Source of the DNA: Pandoraea faecigallinarum
Lineage (GTDB): Bacteria > Pseudomonadota > Gammaproteobacteria > Burkholderiales > Burkholderiaceae
Assembly: GCF_001029105.3 (NCBI RefSeq)
Contig: NZ_CP011807.3
Coordinates: 1-64,000 of the forward strand
Direction of reading: 5' to 3'
DNA length: 64,000 nt
A program made the translations under genes and the position numbers. The notes below the pieces were generated by a model. That model was not told the origin of the DNA and did no database searches. It saw nothing but the letters and a program-made list of their open reading frames with translations. Of this stretch, positions 1-12,462 are shown piece by piece; the first letter of the stretch is position 1; each line of letters begins with the position of its first letter.

Positions 1-1542
1 ATGAACGACTTCTGGCAACACTGCGCGACTCGCCTCGAACAAGAGCTGACGCCCCAGCAATTCCGCACGTGGATCAAGCCGCTGGCGCCGCTCGACTTCG
101 ACGAACAGGCGCGCACGCTCAAGATCGGCGCGCCCAACCGCTTCAAGCTGGATTGGGTGAAGAGCCAGTTCTCCGGGCGTATCCAGAGCATGGCGTCGGA
201 TTATTGGAATGCCCCGATCGAAGTGACGTTCGTTCTCGATCCGAAGGCTGGCGTGCGCGTGCCCTCCTCCACCCCCGCCCCTGCACCGGTGGTCAGCCCG
301 GCCCCCGCGCCCGTGCCGGCGAACGTGGCGCGAGCGAACCCCACGGCGGCTGCCGCGCACGTTGCGGTGGCCGGCGCGAATGGCAATCATGCGGCGGATA
401 CCGCGTCGCTCGATGGAGAACGTCCAGATATCGAAGCGAGCGAAGCCGAGGCCGTTCGCCGCAACTGGCGTGTGACCCCGCAGGAGCCGGTGCCGGTCGG
501 CGAAGTCGAGTCGATCTACGAGCGCTCGAAGCTCAATCCGGTGCTCACGTTCGATAACTTCGTGACGGGTAAGTCGAACCAACTGGCCCGCGCGGCGGCG
601 ATTCAGGTCGCGAACAACCCGGGTACGTCGTACAACCCGCTGTTTCTGTATGGCGGCGTCGGCCTGGGCAAGACACACCTGATTCACGCGATCGGTAATC
701 AATTGCTGGCCGAAAAGCAGAATCCGCGCATTCGCTATATCCATGCCGAGCAGTACGTGTCCGACGTGGTCAAGGCCTATCAGCGCAAGGCATTCGACGA
801 ATTCAAGCGTTATTACCATTCGCTCGATCTGCTGCTGATCGACGATATTCAGTTTTTCTCGGGCAAGAGCCGTACGCAGGAAGAGTTCTTCTACGCGTTC
901 GAAGCGCTGATCGCGAACCGCGCGCAGGTGATTATCACGAGCGACACGTATCCGAAGGAAATCACCGGCATCGACGACCGTCTGATTTCCCGTTTCGATT
1001 CGGGACTGACGGTGGCCATCGAGCCGCCCGAACTCGAAATGCGCGTGGCAATCTTGATCAAGAAGGCGCAGGCCGAGGGCGTGGGGTTGTCGGAGGACGT
1101 GGCGTTCTTCGTCGGTAAGCATCTGCGCTCGAACGTCCGCGAACTGGAAGGCGCGCTGCGCAAGATCCTCGCGTATTCGAAATTCCATGGTCGCGAAATC
1201 ACCATCGAACTGACGAAGGAAGCGCTCAAAGATCTGCTGACGGTTCAGAATCGTCAGATTTCCGTCGAGAACATTCAAAAGACGGTCGCGGATTTTTACA
1301 ATATCAAGGTCGCCGACATGTATTCGAAAAAGCGGCCTGCCAATATTGCACGGCCGAGGCAGATTGCGATGTATCTGGCAAAGGAACTGACGCAGAAGAG
1401 CCTGCCGGAAATCGGCGAGCTGTTCGGCGGTCGCGACCATACGACCGTGCTGCACGCGGTACGCAAGATTGCGGAAGAGCGAGGCAAGGACGCGCAACTC
1501 AATCACGAGTTGCACGTGCTGGAACAGACGCTCAAGGGGTAA
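1..1542 (+). CDS. dnaA: Chromosomal replication initiator protein DnaA
   Basis: DnaA is the AAA+ initiator that binds DnaA boxes at oriC and melts the origin. The 513-residue protein shows the family's four parts: an N-terminal domain beginning [14 protein letters not shown], a long Pro/Ala-rich linker (about residues 85-165), an AAA+ core with Walker A GGVGLGKT at 218-225 and Walker [11 protein letters not shown], and a C-terminal box-binding domain with the signature [13 protein letters not shown]. It begins at base 1, so its promoter and ribosome site lie outside the window. dnaN follows 240 bp downstream, the standard order. The linker is longer than in E. coli (467 residues in total there), as is common in Burkholderiaceae. 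Confidence 0.98.
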   Translation: MNDFWQHCATRLEQELTPQQFRTWIKPLAPLDFDEQARTLKIGAPNRFKLDWVKSQFSGRIQSMASDYWNAPIEVTFVLDPKAGVRVPSSTPAPAPVVSPAPAPVPANVARANPTAAAAHVAVAGANGNHAADTASLDGERPDIEASEAEAVRRNWRVTPQEPVPVGEVESIYERSKLNPVLTFDNFVTGKSNQLARAAAIQVANNPGTSYNPLFLYGGVGLGKTHLIHAIGNQLLAEKQNPRIRYIHAEQYVSDVVKAYQRKAFDEFKRYYHSLDLLLIDDIQFFSGKSRTQEEFFYAFEALIANRAQVIITSDTYPKEITGIDDRLISRFDSGLTVAIEPPELEMRVAILIKKAQAEGVGLSEDVAFFVGKHLRSNVRELEGALRKILAYSKFHGREITIELTKEALKDLLTVQNRQISVENIQKTVADFYNIKVADMYSKKRPANIARPRQIAMYLAKELTQKSLPEIGELFGGRDHTTVLHAVRKIAEERGKDAQLNHELHVLEQTLKG

Positions 1543-1587
1543 CAGCCGGCGGATACGCAGGGGCGCGGGCGGGGTTGCCTGGCTCCC

Positions 1588-1596
1588 TGTGGATAA
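1588..1596 (-). promoter_or_regulatory. Perfect DnaA box between dnaA and dnaN
   Basis: The plus strand reads TGTGGATAA, the exact complement of the consensus DnaA box TTATCCACA. A degenerate relative (TCGTCCACA) lies at 1668-1676. This spacer can belong to oriC or allow DnaA autoregulation or dnaN control. One perfect box is not enough to place the origin here, and the region upstream of dnaA is not visible. Confidence 0.6.
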
Positions 1597-1782
1597 GCTG
1601 GGTGCGGTTTGGGGGAAACTGGCGTTTTCGGGCACAATAGCGGATCGGCGCACAATGCGTCCCCGACTCGTCCACAGCGTTTTCCGCCCTGTTATCCCGT
1701 CAGCAAGCGATTGATTGATAAGGGAATCTTCGGGTTTTCAGCTGAAACTGGCACCCGTTAACAGTTACTACGAAGGATAAAT

Positions 1783-2889
1783 ATGCAATTGGTCAAAACT
1801 CAACGAGACAATCTGCTGCGGCCGCTGCAAATTGTGAGTGGCATCGTCGAGCGTCGCCATACGTTGCCGATTCTGGCCAATTTGCTCATTCGCAAGCACG
1901 GACAGGACATTTCCTTCCTGTCCACAGACCTTGAGTTGCAGATCACGACCACCGCCGACTGCGGTGCCGGCGCCGACGATGTGGCGACGACCGTGGCCGC
2001 GCGCAAGCTGCTCGACATTCTGCGCAACATGCCGGACGCCGAAGTGGCGCTCTCGCTGTCGGATAAGCGTCTGACGGTGCAGGCCGGCAAGAGCCGTTTC
2101 CAGTTGCAGACGCTGGCAGCGGAAGATTTCCCGACGGTGGCCGAGGCCAACGACTACGCCGCGAGTTTCGCGCTGCCGCAGCGTGCGTTCCGTCAATTGC
2201 TGGGCATGGTGCACTTTGCGATGGCGCAGCAGGACATCCGTTACTACCTGAACGGCATGCTGCTTGTCGTCGAAGGCGAGAAGATTGAAGCGGTGGCAAC
2301 GGACGGTCACCGTCTGGCGTACTGCAACACGACGATTGCGGGCGAGAAGTTTGCGCGTCAGGAAGTGATCATTCCGCGAAAGACGATTCTCGAGTTGCAG
2401 CGTCTGCTCGAAGACATCGACGATCCGGTGCAGATCGACGTGGCGCCGAGCCAGGTCAAGTTCCGTTTCGCGAATGTCGAGCTGGTCTCAAAGCTGGTCG
2501 AGGGCAAGTTTCCCGACTTCAACCGTGTGATCCCGAAGGGTTACAACAAGAGCTTCGTCATCGGCCGTGAAGAGTTGCATCGTTCGCTGCAACGTGCGGC
2601 CATCGTCACGTCGGACAAGTTCAAGGGTGTGCGTTTCCTGGTGAGCGAGAACCAGTTGAAGATCAGCGCGAACAACACCGAAAACGAAGAAGCGCAGGAA
2701 GAAATCGAGATCGATTACACGGGCGAGTCGGTGGATATCGGCTTTAACGTGACTTATCTGCTCGACGTGTTGTCGAACCTCAAGGTCGAGCAGGTGAAGG
2801 TGAGCCTCGGCGACGCCAATTCGAGCGCGCTGATCACCCTGCCGGACAACGACGAATTCAAGTACGTCGTCATGCCGATGCGCATTTGA
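1783..2889 (+). CDS. dnaN: DNA polymerase III beta subunit (sliding clamp)
   Basis: The protein forms the ring-shaped processivity clamp that tethers DNA polymerase III and repair polymerases to DNA. Its 368 residues match the usual length (366 in E. coli), with three repeated clamp domains. The start MQLVKTQRDNLLRPLQ and the end YVVMPMRI are typical; the C-terminal MPMRI is conserved in clamps. The ATG follows the purine-rich stretch GAAGGATAA. It lies between dnaA and gyrB on the same strand, the conserved replication cluster. Confidence 0.98.
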   Translation: MQLVKTQRDNLLRPLQIVSGIVERRHTLPILANLLIRKHGQDISFLSTDLELQITTTADCGAGADDVATTVAARKLLDILRNMPDAEVALSLSDKRLTVQAGKSRFQLQTLAAEDFPTVAEANDYAASFALPQRAFRQLLGMVHFAMAQQDIRYYLNGMLLVVEGEKIEAVATDGHRLAYCNTTIAGEKFARQEVIIPRKTILELQRLLEDIDDPVQIDVAPSQVKFRFANVELVSKLVEGKFPDFNRVIPKGYNKSFVIGREELHRSLQRAAIVTSDKFKGVRFLVSENQLKISANNTENEEAQEEIEIDYTGESVDIGFNVTYLLDVLSNLKVEQVKVSLGDANSSALITLPDNDEFKYVVMPMRI

Positions 2890-2926
2890 GCGGACATTCC
2901 GCCATACGCGCCGTCACACATGCGCG

Positions 2927-2953
2927 AAGGGGCCGAGCGCCCCTTTGGCGTTT
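2927..2953 (+). terminator. Weak hairpin between dnaN and gyrB
   Basis: A 7-bp stem AAGGGGC/GCCCCTT with a 5-base loop lies 37 bp after dnaN. It is followed by an interrupted T-rich stretch (TTGGCGTTTC) and not a clean U-tract, so it may act as a leaky terminator or attenuator ahead of gyrB. Confidence 0.35.
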
Positions 2954-3048
2954 CTAGAGAATTATCCTTTTGCGGGATAAGCGGCCTTCGGGGTGCCAAA
3001 CGTGCGCTGGAGGCGGCAGGTCATGAAGCAGTAATTCGTCAGAAATGA

Positions 3049-5547
<2,499 letters not shown>

Positions 5548-5849
5548 TGGTGTTTGTTGAATCGATGGCCTATAACGCGAAGACCGATGAGGCTATGTAC
5601 ACCGTTCAACAATTCCATTTCGAATCGCGTCTATTCCCCGACCAGTGCAAAGCCTGATGGAGTGCGCAACAGACGTCGAAGAATCGACCCGAGACGTTGA
5701 GTGAGACGGCTCTGCGGGTCCGCACGTGGTCTGACATGGCAAGGCCCATCAGTCGGAAGACTGATGGGCCTTGTCATTTGATGGAGGAAATTTTCGCGAT
5801 ACCCAAACGAACCTTACGGGCATTACGGGTACCGGAAGCCAACCGGAAG
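5548..5849. other. Non-coding spacer between gyrB and fmdB
   Basis: This 302-bp spacer separates two convergent genes. Apart from the long hairpin at 5741-5772 I see no gene, RNA or repeat in it. Confidence 0.6.
5741..5772. terminator. 14-bp perfect hairpin, probable shared terminator
   Basis: The arms 5741-5754 and 5759-5772 are perfect 14-bp inverted repeats (AAGGCCCATCAGTC) around a GGAA tetraloop. It sits between the convergent gyrB and fmdB, where a bidirectional terminator is expected. The following bases (GTCATTTG) are only weakly T-rich. Confidence 0.55.
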
Positions 5850-6188
5850 TCAATGACTAATCATCCACGGCCGCCCCTCCGGCCGTTTCAGCCGCCTGGG
5901 TGTTTCCGCGCCCGCCAACGTCACCTTCCCCCCGGCGCAACAACGGCACCCCGCACCGTGCCCGCGCGGGGGATCGTCGGCGGACTGCCGTGGCACATTC
6001 GCGGCCCGTTCATTCGTCGCGTGTGCCGAGCGGCTCGCGCTTTCCACTAACGCCAGCGACGGCGCCGTGATCACTCTCGATCCCTGTGTCCCGCAATCGG
6101 GGCAATGACACGGATTGTCACGATCGGCAATCCGCCGCATCACCGCAAATGTCCCGCAACTCGCGCATTCGAAGTCGTATATCGGCAT
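5850..6188 (-). CDS. FmdB-type zinc ribbon protein
   Basis: This 112-residue protein begins MPIYDFECASCGTF and continues with a CPDC knuckle, the CxxC...CxxC zinc ribbon of the FmdB family of putative regulators. The C-terminal half is low complexity, with a further Cys pair (CRCC). FmdB was named from its linkage to amidase/formamidase genes, and here it follows the formamidase gene by 24 bp on the same strand, so the two are probably one transcript. The start is supported by AAGGAG upstream of the ATG. A regulatory role is inferred from the family, not shown. Confidence 0.85.
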   Translation of the reverse strand: MPIYDFECASCGTFAVMRRIADRDNPCHCPDCGTQGSRVITAPSLALVESASRSAHATNERAANVPRQSADDPPRGHGAGCRCCAGGKVTLAGAETPRRLKRPEGRPWMISH

Positions 6189-6212
6189 GGCTTTCTCCTT
6201 GGCGGCGGTGTG

Positions 6213-7451
6213 TCAGGTCTTCGCCAAATCCGGCGAGCAAGGCATATCGACCCCCGCCTTCACATGACGAATCGGCCCATCGGCATTCGGGCGAATATCA
6301 AAGTCGAAGATCTGCGTCGGTAACCACAGCGTCGCGCACGCATTCGGAATATCCACCACGCCGCTGATATGTCCCTGTACCGGTGCGCAACCCAGAATCG
6401 AATACGCCTGCGCACCCGAATAACCGAATTTCTTCAAATACTCGATGGCGTTCAAACATGCCTGACGATAGGCCACCGTCACGTCGAGATAATGCTGCCC
6501 GCCATTTTCGTCGACGGAGATACCTTCGAAAATCAGATAGTCGTTGTAGACCGGCGTGATCGGACTCGGCTGGAACACGGGATTACGAATGCCGTACTTC
6601 GCCATTCCGCCCTTGATCACATTCACGCGCATATGCACCCACCCAGCCATTTCGATGGCACCACAAAACGTGATTTCGCCATCGCCCTGACTGAAGTGAA
6701 GGTCGCCAACCGAGAGTCCGGCGCCATCCACATACACCGGAAAGAAAATCTTCGAGCCGCGCGACAGATCCTTGATGTCGCAATTCCCCCCATGCTCGCG
6801 TGGCGGCACCGTCCGCGCGCCTGAAGCCGCCGCTTTTTCACGCGCGGCACCCGTCAGTTTTCCCATGTGCGCCGTCGCGGCGAACGGTGGATTCGCCAGA
6901 GGCGGCACCCGATCCGGCGCTTTCGCGATCAGGCCGGTTTCGCGCGCATTCCACGTCTCAAGCAACGCCGGATCGGGCAGACACCCGATCAACCCCGGAT
7001 GAATCAGCCCTGCGAAATTCACGCCAGGGATATGGCGCGAACTCGTATAAAGCCCGTGGAAATCCCAAATCGATTTCTGCGCGTGCGGAAAGTGATCCGT
7101 CAGAAACCCGCCACCATTCGTCTTCGAGAAAAAGCCGTTGAAACCCCACTGACTATCCGCTTTGGCGCCGATGTCGAGAAGATCCACCACGAGCAAATCG
7201 CCCGGCTCCGCCCCTTTCACTCCCACCGGTCCCGACAAGAAATGGACGATGGAAAGATCGATGTCGCGGACGTCGTCCGCACTGTCGTCGTTTTTGATGA
7301 AGCCGCCGGTCCAGTCGTAGGTTTCGAGAATGAAGTCGTCGCCAGGTTTTACCCAACACGCCATCGGAATGTCCGGGTGCCAACGGTTGTGCACCTGTTC
7401 ATTTTCGTAAGCGGATTGGTTCAGATCGACTTTGATGAGAGTTTCAGCCAT
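6213..7451 (-). CDS. fmdA: Formamidase (acetamidase/formamidase family)
   Basis: The enzyme hydrolyses formamide to formate and ammonia. The sequence from MAETLIKVDLNQSAYENEQVHNRWH through WGFNGFFSKTNGGGFLTDHFP, PGLIGCLPD and QGDGEITFCGAIEMAG is the FmdA/AmdA metal-dependent amidase pattern, and 412 residues is the family length. I chose the ATG at 7451 over an upstream in-frame start because AGGAG lies 9 bases before it and FmdA proteins begin this way. It is followed by an FmdB-type gene. No amide transporter is adjacent. Confidence 0.93.
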   Translation of the reverse strand: MAETLIKVDLNQSAYENEQVHNRWHPDIPMACWVKPGDDFILETYDWTGGFIKNDDSADDVRDIDLSIVHFLSGPVGVKGAEPGDLLVVDLLDIGAKADSQWGFNGFFSKTNGGGFLTDHFPHAQKSIWDFHGLYTSSRHIPGVNFAGLIHPGLIGCLPDPALLETWNARETGLIAKAPDRVPPLANPPFAATAHMGKLTGAAREKAAASGARTVPPREHGGNCDIKDLSRGSKIFFPVYVDGAGLSVGDLHFSQGDGEITFCGAIEMAGWVHMRVNVIKGGMAKYGIRNPVFQPSPITPVYNDYLIFEGISVDENGGQHYLDVTVAYRQACLNAIEYLKKFGYSGAQAYSILGCAPVQGHISGVVDIPNACATLWLPTQIFDFDIRPNADGPIRHVKAGVDMPCSPDLAKT

Positions 7452-7885
7452 TGCACTCGCTCCTGGTTGCACACGCCAGTGGGGGGCACCAGCGATTCAA
7501 TGAACGCCGATTGGCGTCGGGTCACGCAGAGAGATATTCGAGAACGAACTGACATCGACGGTAGCGATACCGTCACAACCACCACACCAACACAACGACG
7601 TGCGCTGCGCGAAACGGACCTCACGGCCGGCGCACGGGACTTCGGCCAACCTCGAAATACAGACAAGCTTCGTACAAGAGCCGCCCATCATGGCAATGCG
7701 CAACAACAACGATCAACGTTGTCTCACAAACCGCACCGGCAGCACAATTACTTTGCAGTACGTCGAATTTCAGCACGAACTACCGTGTTTGCCCTGATTT
7801 TTTTCTTTTTCGATCATATCGCGATCCTAATTGGTGCAAAATACTTTCCCTGCACAAGAATAAGCACCACCGACGGGCATCCGAG
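7452..7885. other. Divergent spacer between fmdA and gdhA
   Basis: This 434-bp region separates the divergent fmdA and gdhA starts. The part nearest gdhA (7790-7850) is AT-rich, with a T-tract, and probably holds the gdhA promoter. I could not identify a clear NtrC, Nac or sigma-54 site, and no gene is convincing. Confidence 0.5.
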
Positions 7886-9229
7886 ATGAAATATCAATCG
7901 CTTGACGACTTTCTGCGCGCCACCGGCGAGCGCAACCCTGGCCAACCGGAGTTCCTGCAAGCTGTCACGGAAGTGATGGAAAGCCTCTGGCCCTTCATAT
8001 CGAAACATCCGAAATACGCCGAACATGGCTTGCTCGACCGTCTCGTCGAACCGGAGCGCACCGTCATGTTCCGCGTGTCGTGGGTCGACGATCATGGCGA
8101 CGTGCAGGTCAATCGCGGCTATCGCATCCAGCACAGTTCGGCCATCGGCCCGTACAAGGGCGGGCTGCGTTTCCACCCGTCGGTGAACCTGTCCATTCTC
8201 AAATTCCTCGCCTTCGAACAGACGTTCAAGAACGCACTCACCACATTGCCCATGGGCGGCGGCAAAGGCGGTTCCGACTTCGATCCGAAGGGCAAGAGCC
8301 CCGGCGAAGTCATGCGCTTCTGTCAGGCGTTCGTGAGCGAGCTGTTCCGCCACGTTGGCAGCGATACGGATGTGCCCGCCGGTGACATCGGCGTCGGTGG
8401 CCGCGAAGTCGGCTTCATGGCCGGCATGATGAAAAAACTCTCGAACCGCGCGGATTGCGTCTTCACCGGCAAGGGGCTGTCCTTCGGCGGATCGCTGATC
8501 CGGCCGGAAGCCACCGGCTACGGTACGGTCTATTTCGCCGAAGAAATGCTCAAGCAATCCGGACGCAGCTTCGACGGTCTGCGCGTGAGCGTCTCCGGTT
8601 CGGGCAACGTCGCCCAATACGCCGTCGAAAAAGCGATGGCACTCGGCGCGAAGGTCGTTACCGTCTCCGATTCGAGCGGCACCGTCGTCGACGAAGACGG
8701 TTTCACTACCGAAAAGCTCGCCGAGTTGATGGACGTGAAGAACCACCACTACGGGCGCGTGAGCGACTACGCCAAACGCACCGGCAGCAAATTCCTGGCG
8801 GGCACGCGCCCCTGGCATGTCCCGGTGGACGTTGCTCTGCCCTGCGCCACGCAGAACGAGCTCGACGCCGACGATGCGCAAATGCTGATCAGCAACGGCG
8901 TGATCTGCGTCGCGGAAGGCGCCAACATGCCGTCCACGAACGAAGCCGCCAGACGCTTCGAGAGCCACGGCATTCTCTACGCGCCAGGCAAGGCCAGCAA
9001 CGCGGGTGGTGTGGCAACCTCAGGGCTGGAGATGAGCCAGAACGCCATGCGTATCTCGTGGCCGCGCGAGGAAGTCGATGCGCGCCTGCACGACATCATG
9101 CGCAGCATCCATGACGTCTGTGTGCATCACGGTCGTCGCGCGGATGGCTCGGTGAGCTACGTCAACGGTGCGAACGTTGCCGGCTTCGTGAAGGTGGCAG
9201 ACGCCATGCTGGCGCAAGGTGTGATCTGA
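7886..9229 (+). CDS. gdhA: NADP-specific glutamate dehydrogenase
   Basis: GdhA reductively aminates 2-oxoglutarate with ammonium to give glutamate. The 447-residue length and the segments GYRIQHSSAIGPYKGGLRFHP, LPMGGGKGGSDFDPKGKS (catalytic Lys region), VPAGDIGVGGREVGFM and the dinucleotide fold VSGSGNVAQYA identify the hexameric small-subunit NADP class (E. coli GdhA is 447 residues). It is a single gene with its own upstream region, divergent from formamidase, so two ammonia-handling genes adjoin. The ribosome site is weak. Confidence 0.96.
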   Translation: MKYQSLDDFLRATGERNPGQPEFLQAVTEVMESLWPFISKHPKYAEHGLLDRLVEPERTVMFRVSWVDDHGDVQVNRGYRIQHSSAIGPYKGGLRFHPSVNLSILKFLAFEQTFKNALTTLPMGGGKGGSDFDPKGKSPGEVMRFCQAFVSELFRHVGSDTDVPAGDIGVGGREVGFMAGMMKKLSNRADCVFTGKGLSFGGSLIRPEATGYGTVYFAEEMLKQSGRSFDGLRVSVSGSGNVAQYAVEKAMALGAKVVTVSDSSGTVVDEDGFTTEKLAELMDVKNHHYGRVSDYAKRTGSKFLAGTRPWHVPVDVALPCATQNELDADDAQMLISNGVICVAEGANMPSTNEAARRFESHGILYAPGKASNAGGVATSGLEMSQNAMRISWPREEVDARLHDIMRSIHDVCVHHGRRADGSVSYVNGANVAGFVKVADAMLAQGVI

Positions 9230-9259
9230 GCGAGACGATCGGCACCGCTTTCCCTCCGC

Positions 9260-11320
9260 TCACGTCGCGGATTTCATCAACCGCCAGAGTGTCGTGCGGC
9301 CGATGCCCAGTGCTCGCGCAGCGGCCGCGCGATTGCCGCCCGACGCCTGCAATGCCGCGATGGCTGTCTCGCGCGTGACGACGTCGCGCCCGAGGCCATC
9401 ACCGTGCATCGCTTCCCTTCGCACTTCCCGACGCACTTCATGCGAGGGCATCGACCCCGGCCGCAGGCGTTGCAACTCCGGAAACACTTCGTGCAACGTC
9501 TGCGCATGGCGCACGGCATCGTTATCGAGATAGATCGCCGCGCGCACGAGCAGATTTTCCAGCTCCCGCACGTTGCCCGGCCAGTCGTAACGCTCGAACA
9601 GTGGCGAGAGCACCTGAAGGATCGGCCCGGACGCCCCCATATCCAGCTTGTATTGCGCGGCGTTTCTCGAGAGCAGCGTCGCCGCCAGCAGACGAATGTC
9701 GTCACGCCGCTCGCGTAGCGCGGGCAGCGTCACCTGCAAGAGATTGAGCCGGAAATAGAGGTCGGCGCGAAAGCGTCCTTCAGCGACCAGTGCATTGAGA
9801 TCGCGATGGGTGGCGGCGATCACGCGCACGTCCACCGGCACCGCACGCCCCGAGCCCAGCCGCATGACCTCGCGTTCCTGCAAGACACGCAACAACCGGG
9901 TTTGCATCGCCGCCGGCATCTCGCCGATTTCGTCGAGAAAGATGGTGCCGGTGTGCGCGATCTCGAACAGCCCCGCCTTTCCGCCGCGACGCGCGCCGGT
10001 GAACGCGCCCTCGTCGTGCCCGAACAACTCACTCTCGATCAGTCCTTCGGGCAGCGCCGCACAGTTGAACGCGACGAACGGATTGCCGCGCCGGGCGCTC
10101 GCGTTGTGAATGCCCTGGGCGACCAACTCCTTGCCCGTGCCGCTCTCGCCCGTCAGCAACACCGTCGCATCGTGCGGCGCGCCGGCGCGCGCCAGACGCC
10201 GGACCTTCTCGATCTGCGGCGAATCGCCGACAAGCTCCGAGAGTTCGTGCCTCGCAACGAGATGCTTCGGACGCTGCGTGGTGCGCAGCGAACGGTCGAT
10301 GCGTTGCGCCATCTGGGCGTCCTGCACCGTGACCACGGCCCCCGCGCGCATGCCATGCTCGTAGATCGGCACGCAGCTCGTGATGAAGGCGCGCCCGTCG
10401 ATATGCGCCAACCGCTCCTCGATGGCAACACCGCTCTCCGACAACTCGCGCAACATCGGCCCGAGCTTGCGCGTGAGCTCGAACTGGCGTGCACCCTGCG
10501 TGGCAACGCGCTCCGCATCCACGCCCAACAGCGTGAACATCGCCGGATTGACGGCTTCCAGTTGACCGTTGTCGTCGAAGGCGGCGACGCCATCGCGCAT
10601 GTGCGCGACGATGGTGTTCAGCCGCATGCGCTTCGATTCCTTTTCGCGACTCACGCGCGCCAGTTCCACGGAGCGCTCGAAGGCCTCTTCCACCGCGCCA
10701 AGCGAATACAGGAAGACGTGTTCGAGTCCGGCCTGCTGCGCAAAGTCGCACGCCATGCCCGGACCGATGATGACCTTGCAGCCCTGTTCGGCAAGCGTGT
10801 CGACGGCGTGCTGCACTTCGTCCGCCGAGCGGTACGCGCGCTGATGAATACGGATCTTCAGTAACTGGCCGAGATCGTCCAGTTCGCGCGACACCGTCTC
10901 GTGCAACACCAGCCCAAGCGGCTGATCCGGCCACGTGGTCGTCGCCCGCGTAATGGCGCTGAGAACGTCGAAGCCGTTGACCTTCACCGTCACCACAGGC
11001 ACGGACAGATTCTCGCGCAGATACGCGCCATTCGATCCGGCGGCCAATACGACATCGACCGCCCCCGACTCCACGTACGTCTGCAACGCGGCGACCGCCG
11101 CGCCATAGCCTTCGCGCACGGCGTAAAACCGTGCACGGTCGGTGTAGCGCGGCGCGACAGTCTCGCACAGCGTCTGCAAGCGGCTGATGCTCACGAGTGC
11201 AATGCCGGGACGACGGGCGCGCGGATCCGGCGATGCGGGCGCGATGTGACCGGCATGTAACGTGTGCTGTGCATGACGTGCATGCAGCGGCGGCGGATCG
11301 TCGGAAAGGTCGGGGTGCAT
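9260..11320 (-). CDS. prpR: Propionate catabolism sigma-54 activator PrpR
   Basis: PrpR is an enhancer-binding protein that senses 2-methylcitrate and activates the methylcitrate genes from a sigma-54 promoter. The 686 residues contain an N-terminal PrpR sensor domain (from about ALVSISRLQ), a PAS-like middle, a sigma-54 AAA+ module with Walker A GESGTGKE and the sigma-54 contact loop GAFTGA, and a C-terminal Fis-type HTH (NRAAAARALGIGRTTLWRLM). It is divergent from prpB, which has a sigma-54 promoter. The N-terminal 40 residues are Pro/His-rich and poorly conserved in style, so the true start could be slightly downstream. Confidence 0.93.
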   Translation of the reverse strand: MHPDLSDDPPPLHARHAQHTLHAGHIAPASPDPRARRPGIALVSISRLQTLCETVAPRYTDRARFYAVREGYGAAVAALQTYVESGAVDVVLAAGSNGAYLRENLSVPVVTVKVNGFDVLSAITRATTTWPDQPLGLVLHETVSRELDDLGQLLKIRIHQRAYRSADEVQHAVDTLAEQGCKVIIGPGMACDFAQQAGLEHVFLYSLGAVEEAFERSVELARVSREKESKRMRLNTIVAHMRDGVAAFDDNGQLEAVNPAMFTLLGVDAERVATQGARQFELTRKLGPMLRELSESGVAIEERLAHIDGRAFITSCVPIYEHGMRAGAVVTVQDAQMAQRIDRSLRTTQRPKHLVARHELSELVGDSPQIEKVRRLARAGAPHDATVLLTGESGTGKELVAQGIHNASARRGNPFVAFNCAALPEGLIESELFGHDEGAFTGARRGGKAGLFEIAHTGTIFLDEIGEMPAAMQTRLLRVLQEREVMRLGSGRAVPVDVRVIAATHRDLNALVAEGRFRADLYFRLNLLQVTLPALRERRDDIRLLAATLLSRNAAQYKLDMGASGPILQVLSPLFERYDWPGNVRELENLLVRAAIYLDNDAVRHAQTLHEVFPELQRLRPGSMPSHEVRREVRREAMHGDGLGRDVVTRETAIAALQASGGNRAAAARALGIGRTTLWRLMKSAT

Positions 11321-11365
11321 GACGGTGTCTACGGTATTTGAGCGCGCTGACCACTGGGCGGATCC

Positions 11366-11417
11366 GTTTCACACTATCGTTTTCGATGTGTTTCAAAAGT
11401 GTTTCGTGAAACGTTTC
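11366..11417. promoter_or_regulatory. Candidate PrpR upstream activating sequence
   Basis: Clustered GTTTC/GAAAC half-sites lie here: GTTTCGTGAAAC (11401-11412) overlaps the perfect palindrome GAAACGTTTC (11408-11417), and ATCG-TTTT-CGAT lies just upstream. The cluster is about 110 bp upstream of the sigma-54 core, a normal enhancer distance. The assignment to PrpR is inferred from position. Confidence 0.45.
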
Positions 11418-11521
11418 AAGCGCGATTCGCGAATTTTGCCACATCCGCGAGAGCCGGGCAGTTCAGCGCAAGCCCATGATTGCACGGCGGATTTTTTAAC
11501 ATTCTCGAATGGGAACGGAGC

Positions 11522-11536
11522 TGGCACATACATTGC
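11522..11536 (+). promoter_or_regulatory. Sigma-54 promoter of prpB
   Basis: TGGCAC (11522-11527), five bases, then TTGC (11533-11536) matches the -24/-12 sigma-54 consensus with correct spacing. It lies 44 bp upstream of the prpB start and downstream of the palindromic half-site cluster, as expected for a PrpR-dependent promoter. Confidence 0.8.
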
Positions 11537-11580
11537 GAATAGGGTCTCCGCCACCGATAACTCAACTGGAGACCGTCGCC

Positions 11581-12462
11581 ATGACGACCGCGACCGCAAA
11601 ACGCCGCGCCGAATTCCGCCGCACAGTCGAGGCCCGCCGCGGGCTGCTCGTGCCCGGCGCCTTCAATGCCCTCTCGGCCCGTGTCATCGAAGACGCAGGT
11701 TTCGAAGCGCTTTACCTCACCGGTGCCGGCGTCACCAACATGTCGCTCGGCCTGCCCGATCTGGCATTCGTCGGGCTGGCGGAGATCGCCGAGCACACCG
11801 CACGTGTGCGCGATGCAGTCTCGTTGCCGATCGTCGTCGACGCCGACACGGGCTTCGGCAACGCACTGAACGTGCGCCACACGGGGCGCGTGCTGGAGCG
11901 CAGTGGCGCCGATGCCATTCAGTTCGAAGATCAGGTGCTGCCCAAGAAGTGCGGCCACTTCAACGGCAAAGCCGTGATCGGCGCCGACGAGATGGCCGGA
12001 AAGATTCGCGCGGCGGTCGACGCACGCGAAGACGGCAATCTGCAAATCATCGCCCGCACCGATGCGGCGGCTGTCGAAGGCATCGAAGCGGCCATCGAGC
12101 GCGGCCACCGTTTCATCGACGCGGGTGCCGACATTCTTTTCATCGAAGCGACGGAAACGCTGGCCGACATCGAACGTTTGCCGGCACTGTTCGAGCGTCC
12201 GCAACTCATCAACATCGTCATCGGCGGAAAAACGCCGACGCAGCCACAGCCACGTCTGGCCGAACTCGGCTACGGCATCGTGCTGTACGCGAATGCCGCG
12301 CTGCAGAGTGCCGTGCTGGGCATGCAAAAGGCACTGGGCACGCTGCGCGAGAGCGGGCGGCTGGACGAAGACCCGTCGCTGGTCGTGCCGTTCGCGGAGC
12401 GTCAGCGTCTGGTGAACAAGCCGTTCTACGACGCCCTCGACAGGCAATACGCCGCCGACTGA
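11581..12462 (+). CDS. prpB: 2-methylisocitrate lyase
   Basis: PrpB cleaves 2-methylisocitrate to pyruvate and succinate, the last step of the methylcitrate cycle for propionate. The 293-residue protein has the isocitrate-lyase-superfamily TIM barrel: LVPGAFNALSARVIEDAGF, VDADTGFGNA (metal site) and the catalytic loop with the KKCGH motif (FEDQVLPKKCGH). I chose ATG 11581 (MTTATAKRRAEFRR) because GGAG precedes it and it lies just downstream of the sigma-54 promoter. The next gene is a transporter, not prpC, so the rest of the pathway must be elsewhere. Confidence 0.96.
   Translation: MTTATAKRRAEFRRTVEARRGLLVPGAFNALSARVIEDAGFEALYLTGAGVTNMSLGLPDLAFVGLAEIAEHTARVRDAVSLPIVVDADTGFGNALNVRHTGRVLERSGADAIQFEDQVLPKKCGHFNGKAVIGADEMAGKIRAAVDAREDGNLQIIARTDAAAVEGIEAAIERGHRFIDAGADILFIEATETLADIERLPALFERPQLINIVIGGKTPTQPQPRLAELGYGIVLYANAALQSAVLGMQKALGTLRESGRLDEDPSLVVPFAERQRLVNKPFYDALDRQYAAD

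Noticed and set aside
7452..7885. NtrC or sigma-54 site for gdhA
   Set aside because: A TTGGTGCA-like element near 7830 lacks the correct -24/-12 spacing and a paired half-site.
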